64,000 bases of DNA from an uncultured bacterium (GTDB taxonomy: Bacteria > Bacteroidota > Ignavibacteria > UBA10030 > BY39). The position numbers were made by a program, and so were the translations under genes. This document shows, piece by piece, positions 18,103 to 27,011 of this stretch; the stretch's first letter is position 1; each line of letters opens with the position of its first letter. The stretch covers positions 104,883-168,882 of the forward strand of contig CALCJK010000007.1 of assembly GCA_937967455.1 (NCBI GenBank), written 5' to 3'. A model generated the notes under the pieces. That model was not told where the DNA came from. It saw only the letters and a program-made list of their open reading frames with translations, and did not search any database.

Positions 18103-19183
18103 AAAACATTAATAAAGTTTTAAGTTCATTTTCATTTAGCAGCACATTGATTTTGGCACTTCCGATTTTTTTTATGAGTGTAAAATTTACTCCGAAATCG
18201 TTGGATTTTTTATCTATCTGAATTGCCTTCAAGTAATCTTCCATCGTATAGTTTTTTGGTAAATCTGTTTCAAAACCGAATTTATTCAAAAGTGTTTTTA
18301 ACCTATCAGAATCTTTCTTTGACAGAAGTCCAAGCCGTACAGAAAAATCAGCTTCAACAGCCATACCTCTTGCAACAGCATAACCATGCTGAATTTTGTA
18401 ATTCGATAGAAGCTCAATTGCATGACCAATTGTGTGTCCAAAATTTAAAATTCTTCTGTAAGATTTTTCCCGCTCATCTTTGCTAATCACCTTTGCTTTT
18501 AATTCACAACATCTAAAAACAATTTCTGTTATAACATCCAGTTTAAGCTTCTTCAACAATCTGGATTTATTTTCTAAGATTTCAAACAACTCAGCATCGA
18601 GAACTGCACTGTACTTTATCACTTCGGCTAAACCATTTAAATAATCAGAAAAGGAGAGAGTCTTAAGCACAGAAGTATCAATTAACACTTCCTTTGGTGG
18701 ATAAAATGCACCAATTAAATTTTTACCAGAAGGGTGGTTAATTCCGACTTTACCACCAACACTACTATCTACCTGTGCGAGTAAAGTTGTGGGAACCTGA
18801 ATATACTCTATTCCTCTGAAAAGAGTAGTTGCAATAAATCCAGCCAGATCGCCCACAACTCCTCCACCCAGAGCAATTATCAAACTTGATCGATTTGCGC
18901 CAGAACTTATCAATCTGTCTTCCAGCAATTCTTTCATCTGGCGAGTTTTTGATTGTTCGCCAGCTTTAAACGAAATTAACTTTACATTTGCTCCAAAACT
19001 TTTCAAACTATCGGTTAATTTATTCCCATAGAGATTTTTAACATTATTATCCGTAATTATAAATATTTTACGATCGGAATATTTTTTAAAAATATAATCT
19101 GCCAATTTTGCTATATTTAAACCAACTAATATATCATACGAATAAAATGCTTCAGTTGATGTTCTGATTCTAATTTTTTTCAT
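18089..19183 (-). CDS. aroB: 3-dehydroquinate synthase
   Basis: 364 residues. Cyclises DAHP to 3-dehydroquinate using NAD and a divalent metal. Motifs: GGGVVGDLAGF at 106-116, the PTTLLAQVDSSVGGK segment from 131, GLAEVIKY and GHTIGHAIE, which supplies a metal-binding histidine. It begins 3 bases after the stop of the upstream M16 peptidase gene, so it is likely transcribed with it. DAHP synthase and shikimate kinase, needed to complete the pathway, are not in this window. Confidence 0.97.
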   Translation of the reverse strand: MKKIRIRTSTEAFYSYDILVGLNIAKLADYIFKKYSDRKIFIITDNNVKNLYGNKLTDSLKSFGANVKLISFKAGEQSKTRQMKELLEDRLISSGANRSSLIIALGGGVVGDLAGFIATTLFRGIEYIQVPTTLLAQVDSSVGGKVGINHPSGKNLIGAFYPPKEVLIDTSVLKTLSFSDYLNGLAEVIKYSAVLDAELFEILENKSRLLKKLKLDVITEIVFRCCELKAKVISKDEREKSYRRILNFGHTIGHAIELLSNYKIQHGYAVARGMAVEADFSVRLGLLSKKDSDRLKTLLNKFGFETDLPKNYTMEDYLKAIQIDKKSNDFGVNFTLIKKIGSAKINVLLNENELKTLLMFYDLR

Positions 19184-19186
19184 AAA

Positions 19187-20614
19187 TTAATTCAAAGGAT
19201 TTCCATCAGGGTCAAGTAACTGCACTTTACCAAAATTTAAATCCTCAAGCGAATTTTTAATTAATTCGTAATCTCCCACCACAACAATGCTCATTTTTTC
19301 CGGATTCAAATACTTCTCACTTACAGCACGCACATCTTTAATCGAAATATTTTTTATTCTGGATAAATATTCATCAAAATAATTTTCCGGCAGGTTATAA
19401 ATTACAAGATTAGCTAATTGAGTTGCAATCTGAGCAGGAGTTTCAAAAGACCGGGGGAAAGAAAGCAGGATGCTATTTTTTGCAAATTTTAATTCTTCCT
19501 CCGAAATATCACTTTCTTTCATTTTTTGTATTTCATTTAAAAGTTCTGAAACACAACTATCTGTTACGCTTGATTTAAATCCACCTCCAGCATTGAAAGT
19601 ACCTAACTTTTTTCTATATGTGAAGCCAGAGCGAGCACCATATGTATAACCTTTTTGTTCTCTTAAGTTCCAGTTAATCCGACTGTTAAAATTTCCACCT
19701 AATATCATATTCATTACTTCAAGTGCAAAATAATCGGGGTTGTTGCGTTCAACAGCCAAACATCCAACTCTAATCTGAGATTGAGGTGCGCCAGGTTTAT
19801 CTACTATAAATATACCTGGTTTAAAATCTGCCTGGACATTTGGGATATCAGGGATTTTGAAATCAGAATTTTTCCAGTCCGCAAGTTGCTTTTCAAGCTG
19901 TTTTTTCAATTCATTTCGTTTAATATCACCAACAACAATTAGCACAGCACCTCGTGGTACAAAATACTTCTTATATAGTTCACGCAAATCATTCACGTCA
20001 ATAGAACTCAAACTTGCCTCTGTGCCTTCCACAGGCTTACCATAAGGATGATCTGCAGCATAAACGACTTTTGAAAAAATTTTATTAGCAGTTACATCAG
20101 CTCTGTCCTTTTGTTGAAGCAATGATGTAATAACTTCATCTTTTACGCGATGGAATTCAGAATCTGGAAATATAGAATTTTGCAATATATCGGCTGTAAT
20201 TGAAAGGGATCTTTCAAAGTGCTTTTTAAGTGTTAAGATCGAAATAAAACTGGCATCGTGAGATGTTGAGGCACTAAAACGAGTTCCCAGATATTCAAAT
20301 TCATCAGCAATATCAAATATGCTACGACTTTTTGTTCCAGCATCAAGTAGTCGAACAAGCAGGTTAAATGCACCTGATTTATCAACGGGGTCGTATGCAC
20401 TTCCAGCGCCAAAAACAAACTGCATCTGAATTATCGGTAATTGATTATATTCCACTAATTTTACCTGCAAACCGTTTGATAATGCAAAAGACTGTATCTT
20501 TGGAAATTTGAAAATCGGTGTTTTGCCTTCCTTTGGTTTATTTGTACGATCTATTTGAGAAAATAAATTACTCATAAATAAAATCAACAGTAAAAAGTAT
20601 TTTAAATATTTCAT
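19187..20614 (-). CDS. M16 family peptidase-like protein, catalytically inactive subunit
   Basis: 475 residues with a signal peptide (MKYLKYFLLLILFMSNLFSQ), so it acts in the periplasm. The fold is that of M16 (insulinase/processing peptidase) enzymes, but the zinc motif HxxEH is missing: the aligned segment reads GAFNLLVRLLDAGT (residues 81-94). It does keep the C-domain signature GYTYGARSGF, the R/Y region that in mitochondrial and bacterial M16B pairs binds substrate for the partner. The active partner is encoded directly upstream with a 13-base gap. The pair resembles the alpha/beta arrangement of processing peptidases (established for the family); the substrate is unknown. It is followed after 3 bases by aroB. 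Confidence 0.92.
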   Translation of the reverse strand: MKYLKYFLLLILFMSNLFSQIDRTNKPKEGKTPIFKFPKIQSFALSNGLQVKLVEYNQLPIIQMQFVFGAGSAYDPVDKSGAFNLLVRLLDAGTKSRSIFDIADEFEYLGTRFSASTSHDASFISILTLKKHFERSLSITADILQNSIFPDSEFHRVKDEVITSLLQQKDRADVTANKIFSKVVYAADHPYGKPVEGTEASLSSIDVNDLRELYKKYFVPRGAVLIVVGDIKRNELKKQLEKQLADWKNSDFKIPDIPNVQADFKPGIFIVDKPGAPQSQIRVGCLAVERNNPDYFALEVMNMILGGNFNSRINWNLREQKGYTYGARSGFTYRKKLGTFNAGGGFKSSVTDSCVSELLNEIQKMKESDISEEELKFAKNSILLSFPRSFETPAQIATQLANLVIYNLPENYFDEYLSRIKNISIKDVRAVSEKYLNPEKMSIVVVGDYELIKNSLEDLNFGKVQLLDPDGNPLN

Positions 20615-20627
20615 TTTATCAACTCCG

Positions 20628-21968
20628 CTATTGAGCTTTTAGTTCAGTTTTACCTTTAGGCACTACACTGAGCACAACCTTACCATTTTGTTTTAAATAC
20701 AAATTTGCAACTCGTTTAATATCACTCACAGTAACTTTTTTATAACGATTTAAATCTTCATTAAAATATCCTGGATCACCAACAAAAACATTATATCTGT
20801 TTAATTGATCAGTTCTACCTCCAAATCCGCCAAGTGATTGCAACCTGTAAATAAAATTAGCTTCTGTTTCATTCTTCGAGAGTTCAAGCTCTTTTTCAGT
20901 TACACCTTCCAACTTGATTTTTTCAAGCTCAGAATTAATTACATCTTCTATCTCTTTCAGTGATATTCCCTGTTTTGCTGTAGAGACAATACTAAACGAG
21001 CCTGAGATTTCAGCACTATTATTATACGCAAATACATCCTGTGAAATTTTCTTTTCATAAACCAGCAATTTGTACAATCTGGAGTTCTTCCCTCTCGATA
21101 AAATACTTGCCAGCAGATCAAGAGCTGCTTCATCATCTGTAAAATGTTGCACACTTAACCAGTTTATGTAGATTCTGGGAAGTTTCACATTATCTTCTAA
21201 AGTTAGATATTTATTCTCTTTGAGCTCTGGTATCCATGGTTTAAGTTTTTCAACTTCATTGCTTCGAGGAATTTCTCCAAAGTATTTTTCAACCAACTGC
21301 TTTACTTCTTTAGGATTTATATCTCCACCAATACATAGACTGGCATTGTTTGGGACATAATATTTTTTAAAGAATTCAATCACATCTTCTAACGAAGCAT
21401 TAGATAAATCTTCCTGTGTACCTATTGTTAACCAGTGATAAGGATGTTCTGGTGGGTATAAATTTTCATTGATCACTTTAGATGCGAGTCCGTATGGTTG
21501 GTTTTCATAATTTTGCCGGCGTTCATTCTTGACAACATCACGCTGATTGTCGAGTTTCTCTTGAGTCATTGCATCAAGCAAAAAACCCATTCTATCAGAT
21601 TCTAAATAGAGAGCCAGTTCAAGAAAATTGCTGGGTAAAACTTCCCAATAGTTTGTTCTATCGGTGTTGGTTGAGCCGTTTAGAGTTCCACCAGCATCTT
21701 GAATTAATTTGAAATGATCGCCCTTTTCAACATTTTTTGAACCCTGAAACAACATATGTTCAAAAAGATGCGCGAAACCTGATTTACCCTGCTTCTCTCT
21801 GCCTGAGCCTACATGATACCACAAATTTACAGAAACTATAGGAATCGAATGATCTTCATGTAGTATCAGGTTCAAGCCGTTTTTTAAAACTGTTTTTTCA
21901 AATTTAATATTTACCTGGGTAAATGCAGTACTGAATATTAAAATACTTAAAAGCAATTGTTTAAACAT
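20628..21968 (-). CDS. Zinc peptidase of the M16 family, active subunit
   Basis: 446 residues with a signal peptide ending near AFTQ. The inverted zinc motif HxxEH is intact (H67, E70, H71 in HLFEHMLFQGS), with the expected downstream glutamate region (YENQPYGLA). It therefore should carry the catalytic zinc for the heterodimer formed with the next gene. It is the first gene of the six-gene unit M16 active-M16 inactive-aroB-aroDE-aroA-aroC, and a matching promoter lies at 22005-22035. Periplasmic peptide degradation is the likely role; the link with aromatic amino acid synthesis appears to be transcriptional convenience rather than mechanism (inference). Confidence 0.93.
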   Translation of the reverse strand: MFKQLLLSILIFSTAFTQVNIKFEKTVLKNGLNLILHEDHSIPIVSVNLWYHVGSGREKQGKSGFAHLFEHMLFQGSKNVEKGDHFKLIQDAGGTLNGSTNTDRTNYWEVLPSNFLELALYLESDRMGFLLDAMTQEKLDNQRDVVKNERRQNYENQPYGLASKVINENLYPPEHPYHWLTIGTQEDLSNASLEDVIEFFKKYYVPNNASLCIGGDINPKEVKQLVEKYFGEIPRSNEVEKLKPWIPELKENKYLTLEDNVKLPRIYINWLSVQHFTDDEAALDLLASILSRGKNSRLYKLLVYEKKISQDVFAYNNSAEISGSFSIVSTAKQGISLKEIEDVINSELEKIKLEGVTEKELELSKNETEANFIYRLQSLGGFGGRTDQLNRYNVFVGDPGYFNEDLNRYKKVTVSDIKRVANLYLKQNGKVVLSVVPKGKTELKAQ

Positions 21969-22004
21969 ATCTCAAAATTTTTTGTTAGGAATTCAATTTG
22001 AAGA

Positions 22005-22035
22005 CTAAATTACAAATAGCAATTGTAAATTGCAA
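22005..22035 (-). promoter_or_regulatory. Candidate promoter of the M16-aro operon with an inverted repeat
   Basis: On the minus strand TTG (22033-22035), 20 bases, then TAATTTAG (22005-22012), one mismatch to TAnnTTTG. The spacer contains the inverted repeat GCAATT-GTA-AATTGC (22019-22033), which could be an operator. The region is shared with the divergent uvrA gene. Confidence 0.5.
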
Positions 22036-22098
22036 AAAGAAATACTTTTTAATTCGATAAGAAATTTATTATTTTAATATGATTAACTACGATGGAAT

Positions 22099-24936
22099 AT
22101 GAGAATAAGAGAAAATAATACTGGAATAAACAAACATCCAATTGTTATCCGGGGTGCAAAAGTACACAATCTAAAAAATATTAATCTAACACTACCCCGA
22201 AATTCACTGATAGTTATAACAGGAGTAAGTGGTTCAGGAAAATCAAGCCTTGCTTTCGATACTCTTTATGCTGAAGGTCAGCGCCGCTTTGTTGAAAGCC
22301 TGTCCGTTTATGCACGGCAATTCCTTGAAAGAATGGAAAAACCTGATGTTGACTCAATTGATGGATTAAGTCCAGCAATAGCTATCGAACAAATTACAAG
22401 TTCAAGAAATCCTCGCTCAACAGTTGGAACATTAACAGAAGTTTATGATTATTTAAGATTACTTTTTGCAAGGATTGGAAAAACTTATTGCAAGTCTTGT
22501 GGGAAAATCGTAAAGAAAAAAACAATACTTGATGTACTTGAAAACTTAGAAAATGAATTAAGCAACAAATCAGAATTTAAAATTTATGTTGCATTTCCAC
22601 TGAAACTTGAGAACAAAACAAATATTAAAAAAGAGCTGGAGAACTTAAAGAGCAAAGGTTTCATAAGAATTTTTGTTGATGGAGAGGTTATTGATTTAAG
22701 TGAACAGATTCCAGCACAGAAAAAATTGCGAGATATTTCGAAGAAAAAAATTTATGTAATAGTGGACAGACTGGTTTTTTCTAAAAACATAGATAACTCA
22801 AGATTAAATGATTCCATTGAAACCGCATTTAGAAATGGCGATCAAAAAGCAGCAATAATAATTGTTGAAGAAAATAAAATTTTAAATTTCAGCCAGCTTT
22901 TTGAATGTGCAGATTGTAACATAAAGTACGAAGAACCTGATCCAAAACTATTTTCTTTCAGTAGTCCATATGGTGCCTGCCCGGCATGTCAGGGTTTTGG
23001 TAGGACAATCGACATCGATTTAAACCTGGTAATTCCAGACAAATCCAAAACACTCAAGGAAGGAGCAATCCAGCCCTGGACTACCCCAAAATGGAAAATA
23101 TATTTGGAAGATTTAGTGGACATAGCCGATGATGCTGAAATCAGATTAGATGTTCCATTTAACGAATTATCTGAAAATGAAGTTGAAAAATTATTAAATG
23201 GCTGGGGCAAATTTGATGGGATTTTTGGATTTTTTAAATATATAGAAAGCAAATCTTATAAAGTACATTACAGGTATTTTTTAAGTCGTTATCGTGGTTA
23301 TACAACCTGCTCAAAATGTAAGGGTTCGAGGTTAAGACCTGAAGCATTAAATGTTAGAATCTCAGATAAAAACATATTTGATCTTGCAAAGATGTCCATC
23401 GATGATTTAATTTTATTTTTTGAAAAATTGGAATTGAGTGAATTTGAAGGATCAGTATCAGAAAGAATTTTGAAAGAGATAAAAAAACGACTCACTTATT
23501 TATCGGAAATTGGTATAGGATATCTTACACTCGATAGATTATCCAGCACATTATCAGGAGGCGAAACACAACGATTAAACCTTGCAACATCTCTTGGTTC
23601 CACACTGGTTGGAGCTTTATATGTACTTGATGAACCAAGTATTGGATTACATCCCAGAGATAACCACAAACTTATCAATATCTTGAAATCTCTTAGAGAT
23701 GCTGGTAACACAGTAATTGTAGTGGAACATGATGCTGATATGATGAGATCCGCTGATCAAATAGTTGATCTCGGTCCGGGTGCAGGTGAAAAAGGCGGAG
23801 AAGTAGTTTTCCAGGGGACCTACGATGAAATCATAAAAAACAACAAATCACTAACTGGAAAATACTTAAGTGGAAAATTTAAAATACCGATACCTGAATT
23901 ACGCCGTGAAATGAACACCAAAAAAATTAAAATAAAGGGTGCTTCAGCAAACAACATAAAAAATCTGGATATTGAAATTCCTCTAAACAGATTTGTATGC
24001 ATAACTGGTGTAAGTGGTTCCGGAAAAAGTACATTAGTAATGGAGATTTTATATCCGGCATTGAAAAAGTTAAAAGAGTCTGAAAGATTAGAAAATATTA
24101 CTTTTACAAATATAAAATCGATTGAGGGATACGATCAAATTGATGATGTGGAATTGGTAGATCAATCACCAATTGGACGTACTCCACGTTCGAATCCGGT
24201 GACATATATCAAAGTTTTCGATCTTATAAGAAATTTATTTGCAAGTACTCAATCAGCAAAAATCAGAGGTTACACACCGGGTAGTTTCTCATTTAATGTA
24301 CCGGCTGGTAGATGCGATGCATGCGAAGGCAGTGGAATACAAATCATCGAAATGCAATTCCTCGCTGATTTACAACTAACTTGCGATGTTTGCAAGGGAA
24401 AAAGATTTAAAAAAGAAATACTTGAAATAAAACTTTACGGGAAAAATATAAATGATGTGCTCAACTTGACCGTTAATGAAGCCATCTCTTTTTTTAATAA
24501 AATCCCTTCAGGAAATAAGATAGCAAAGCAACTCAAAATTTTAGATGATGTAGGATTGGGATACATACGACTTGGACAACCAGCAACAACACTTTCAGGA
24601 GGAGAAGCACAACGCATTAAATTAGCATCACACCTTTTACAAAAATCTAAAAGTGGAAGCAAGCTATTTATATTTGATGAACCAACAACAGGCTTACATT
24701 TTGATGACATATCAAAACTCTTGAATTGTTTTAATAGATTAATTCTGGAAGGCCATTCAATAATTGTTATTGAACACAACATGGAAGTTATTAAGTGTTC
24801 AGATTGGATAATTGATCTCGGTCCTGAAGCGGGAGATAAAGGTGGAAAAATAGTTATAGCGGGAACGCCAGAAGAAGTTGCTAAAAATCCAGAATCTTAT
24901 ACTGGAAAATTTTTAAAATCTTATTTAAAAAATTAA
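22099..24936 (+). CDS. uvrA: Excinuclease ABC subunit A
   Basis: 945 residues, standard UvrA length. Damage-sensing ATPase of nucleotide excision repair. Seen: two ABC ATPase halves with Walker A GVSGSGKSS at 42-50 and GVSGSGKST near 636; signatures LSGGETQRL near 485 and LSGGEAQRI near 833; zinc-finger cysteines CADC ... CPAC (about 275-300) and CDAC ... CDVC (about 739-765). The gene is divergent from the M16-aro operon. The chosen ATG is 15 codons before the conserved VIRGAKVHNLKN start of the family. uvrB is about 17 kb away on the other strand. Secure. Confidence 0.97.
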   Translation: MRIRENNTGINKHPIVIRGAKVHNLKNINLTLPRNSLIVITGVSGSGKSSLAFDTLYAEGQRRFVESLSVYARQFLERMEKPDVDSIDGLSPAIAIEQITSSRNPRSTVGTLTEVYDYLRLLFARIGKTYCKSCGKIVKKKTILDVLENLENELSNKSEFKIYVAFPLKLENKTNIKKELENLKSKGFIRIFVDGEVIDLSEQIPAQKKLRDISKKKIYVIVDRLVFSKNIDNSRLNDSIETAFRNGDQKAAIIIVEENKILNFSQLFECADCNIKYEEPDPKLFSFSSPYGACPACQGFGRTIDIDLNLVIPDKSKTLKEGAIQPWTTPKWKIYLEDLVDIADDAEIRLDVPFNELSENEVEKLLNGWGKFDGIFGFFKYIESKSYKVHYRYFLSRYRGYTTCSKCKGSRLRPEALNVRISDKNIFDLAKMSIDDLILFFEKLELSEFEGSVSERILKEIKKRLTYLSEIGIGYLTLDRLSSTLSGGETQRLNLATSLGSTLVGALYVLDEPSIGLHPRDNHKLINILKSLRDAGNTVIVVEHDADMMRSADQIVDLGPGAGEKGGEVVFQGTYDEIIKNNKSLTGKYLSGKFKIPIPELRREMNTKKIKIKGASANNIKNLDIEIPLNRFVCITGVSGSGKSTLVMEILYPALKKLKESERLENITFTNIKSIEGYDQIDDVELVDQSPIGRTPRSNPVTYIKVFDLIRNLFASTQSAKIRGYTPGSFSFNVPAGRCDACEGSGIQIIEMQFLADLQLTCDVCKGKRFKKEILEIKLYGKNINDVLNLTVNEAISFFNKIPSGNKIAKQLKILDDVGLGYIRLGQPATTLSGGEAQRIKLASHLLQKSKSGSKLFIFDEPTTGLHFDDISKLLNCFNRLILEGHSIIVIEHNMEVIKCSDWIIDLGPEAGDKGGKIVIAGTPEEVAKNPESYTGKFLKSYLKN

Positions 24937-24959
24937 TTCAATATCATTCCTTAAAAAAA

Positions 24960-24991
24960 TTTGCTTTTTAATAATTCATTTCTTATATTCG
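24960..24991 (+). promoter_or_regulatory. Candidate promoter of the tetR-efflux operon
   Basis: TTTG at 24960-24963, 20 bases, then TATATTCG at 24984-24991 (one mismatch to TAnnTTTG). The direct repeat operator candidate overlaps its 3' end. Confidence 0.55.
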
Positions 24992-25022
24992 AACAATAGA
25001 ATGTATAAGTCGAACAATAGAA
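24989..25022 (+). promoter_or_regulatory. Direct repeat, candidate operator for the TetR-type regulator
   Basis: The 13-mer TCGAACAATAGAA occurs at 24989-25001 and again at 25010-25022, 21 bases apart, which is two helical turns. It covers the end of the -7 element and the region up to the ribosome site. Most TetR operators are palindromes, so a direct repeat would be unusual. Confidence 0.5.
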
Positions 25023-25032
25023 AGGTAAAATA

Positions 25033-25644
25033 TTGCAAGAAAATGCCGAAATAACGCCAGATTTGAAGAAAAAGCAAATACTTGAAGCCGCAAAACAAGT
25101 ATTTGGAAAGTATGGTTTTACTAAAACCACACTTGATGATGTGGCAAATGCAGTAGGTATGAAAAAAGCTTCCCTTTATTATTACTATAATAGCAAGGAA
25201 GATCTTTTCAAAGATGTGGTTAAATCTGAGACAGATGAATTAATTAAACAACTTGAAGAAAACATCTTTAAATTAAAATCTCTTACTGAACAACTGATCA
25301 GTTTTGTAAAAATACGCATCGATTATTTACATAAATTAATTAATCTTCATAATTTAGCTGCATCAATAATTATTGAAGTAAGACCCATTTGTGAAAGTCT
25401 TTACCGGGAATTTTCCGATAAACAAGTTGAGATTGTATCAAAAATTTTATCTGATGGTATAAAGAATCATCAAATAAAACAGTTAGATGTTCATCGAACA
25501 GCTAAACTTTTTATTCTCGCAGTTGAATCAATTGCTATGCGCGACATATGGAAAAGTAAATTCTCCCAGGAAATTGATTATAAATCCATAGAAGATGATT
25601 CACTTTTTTTAACAGAACTAATCATTAACGGAATAAAAAAATGA
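25033..25644 (+). CDS. TetR/AcrR family transcriptional regulator
   Basis: 203 residues, starting at a TTG (25033) preceded by AAAGG at about 8 bases; there is no better in-frame ATG before the DNA-binding domain. Residues about 16-62 are the TetR helix-turn-helix (ILEAAKQVFGKYGFTKTTLDDVA ... SLYYYYNSKEDLF). The rest is the all-helical ligand-binding part with no name-giving motif. It is the first gene of an efflux operon and its stop overlaps the region of the next start, so it probably represses its own operon and responds to a pump substrate (inference from the common acrR/ttgR arrangement). Confidence 0.92.
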   Translation: MQENAEITPDLKKKQILEAAKQVFGKYGFTKTTLDDVANAVGMKKASLYYYYNSKEDLFKDVVKSETDELIKQLEENIFKLKSLTEQLISFVKIRIDYLHKLINLHNLAASIIIEVRPICESLYREFSDKQVEIVSKILSDGIKNHQIKQLDVHRTAKLFILAVESIAMRDIWKSKFSQEIDYKSIEDDSLFLTELIINGIKK

Positions 25645-25655
25645 CGGAGGGAAAA

Positions 25656-26999
25656 GTGTCCACAATTCGAAAAATAAAAATTATAATATCAACATCATTA
25701 TTATTATTTAGTATTTCTCTTTCACAGGAAGCTTTGCGAAAAATAGATCTCGAAACTGCAATTGAACTTGCACTTACACAAAATCGGAATTTACGAATTG
25801 CCGAAATGGAAATTGATAAAAGTTATTCAAAACTAACTGAAACTCGGAGCAATTTGCTTCCAAAGATAAATGCAAGCGGACAATACACAAATAATATTAA
25901 AAAACCTGTAATCTTTTTACCACCTGGGACACCTTTTAGCAGACCAGGTCAAGCAGCGGTAATTGAAATAGGTTCAGATCATGCATATACTGGTACTATT
26001 TCAGCTTCCTTACCAATTTTCTCATTTCCGATATATGTAAGTTTATCTGTTGCTTCATCTGGAGTTGATTTAGCTCAGGAAAGTTTTAGAGGAACTCAAC
26101 TTAAAACAGTTGCTGATGTGAAAAAAGCATTTTATGGTGTGCTACTTGCCAGAGAAGTCAGAAATTTGATGCAGATAAGTTTAAAAAACGCTAACGATAA
26201 TCTGGAAAATGTCAAAAAAATGCAAAAGCAAGGATTGGTTTCTGAATATGATCTAATACGCGCTGAAGTTCAGGTAGAAAATTTAAAACCAGTTGTTTTA
26301 CAGGCAGAAAACAATTTTGAACTTGCTAAAAATTCTCTCAAAATAGCTTTAGGATTAGATGCTTATGAAAATATAGATATCGATGGAGAACTAAATTATC
26401 AACCATATGATATACCAGATTTAAATCAAACACTTAATCTGTTAGCACAGAACAATTCAGATCTCAAACAGTTAGATATACAGGTTCGAATGGCAAAGTC
26501 ATTGATAAATCTTGAACGTAGTGCTCATCTTCCTATACTAGCTGCATTTGGTAATTATCAGTATCAAGCTCAGGCAAACGATTTAAAATTCAAAGATTAT
26601 AATTGGGTCAATACACAATTCTGGGGTTTACAATTACAAATTCCAATTTTTAACGGTTTTGGCACCCAGGCAAAGGTGGACCAGGCACAAATTACTTATC
26701 AACAAACACTTGAAAGACAAAATCTTTTAACCGAATCAATGAAAATACAGGCACAAAATATATTATACAGAATCGAACAAGCAAATAAAAGAATTACTGG
26801 ACAGGATAAGGCTGTCGCTCAAGCTGAAAAAGGTTATGAAATAGCAAAGTCGCGTTACTCAAATGGACTCGGGACTCAGCTTGAAGTAAATGATGCCGAG
26901 CTTGCACTCACCCAATCAAAAGTTAATTATATACAGGCAGTATATGATTACAATACTGCCGTAGCGGAATTAGAACAATTAATTGGAAAATCAAATTAA
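25656..26999 (+). CDS. TolC-family outer membrane efflux protein
   Basis: 447 residues from the GTG at 25656. That start is preferred because GGAGGG lies 4 bases upstream (25646-25651); an in-frame ATG at 25641 overlapping the tetR stop (ATGA) would add five residues. Signal peptide ends near SISLSQ. Two repeats of the outer membrane efflux protein family (about 35-220 and 240-440) with long coiled-coil helices (VKKMQKQGLVSEYDLIRAEVQVEN; YEIAKSRYSNGLGTQLEVNDAELALTQ are each within this pattern), as in TolC/OprM. Forms the outer membrane channel for the adaptor and RND pump encoded next. Confidence 0.94.
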   Translation: MSTIRKIKIIISTSLLLFSISLSQEALRKIDLETAIELALTQNRNLRIAEMEIDKSYSKLTETRSNLLPKINASGQYTNNIKKPVIFLPPGTPFSRPGQAAVIEIGSDHAYTGTISASLPIFSFPIYVSLSVASSGVDLAQESFRGTQLKTVADVKKAFYGVLLAREVRNLMQISLKNANDNLENVKKMQKQGLVSEYDLIRAEVQVENLKPVVLQAENNFELAKNSLKIALGLDAYENIDIDGELNYQPYDIPDLNQTLNLLAQNNSDLKQLDIQVRMAKSLINLERSAHLPILAAFGNYQYQAQANDLKFKDYNWVNTQFWGLQLQIPIFNGFGTQAKVDQAQITYQQTLERQNLLTESMKIQAQNILYRIEQANKRITGQDKAVAQAEKGYEIAKSRYSNGLGTQLEVNDAELALTQSKVNYIQAVYDYNTAVAELEQLIGKSN

Positions 27000-27011
27000 A
27001 AAGGAAAATAT

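Noticed and set aside
22079..22102. Seven-codon frame (MINYDGI, stop) overlapping the uvrA start as ATGA
   Set aside because: Too short to support, no ribosome site; likely chance in AT-rich sequence.
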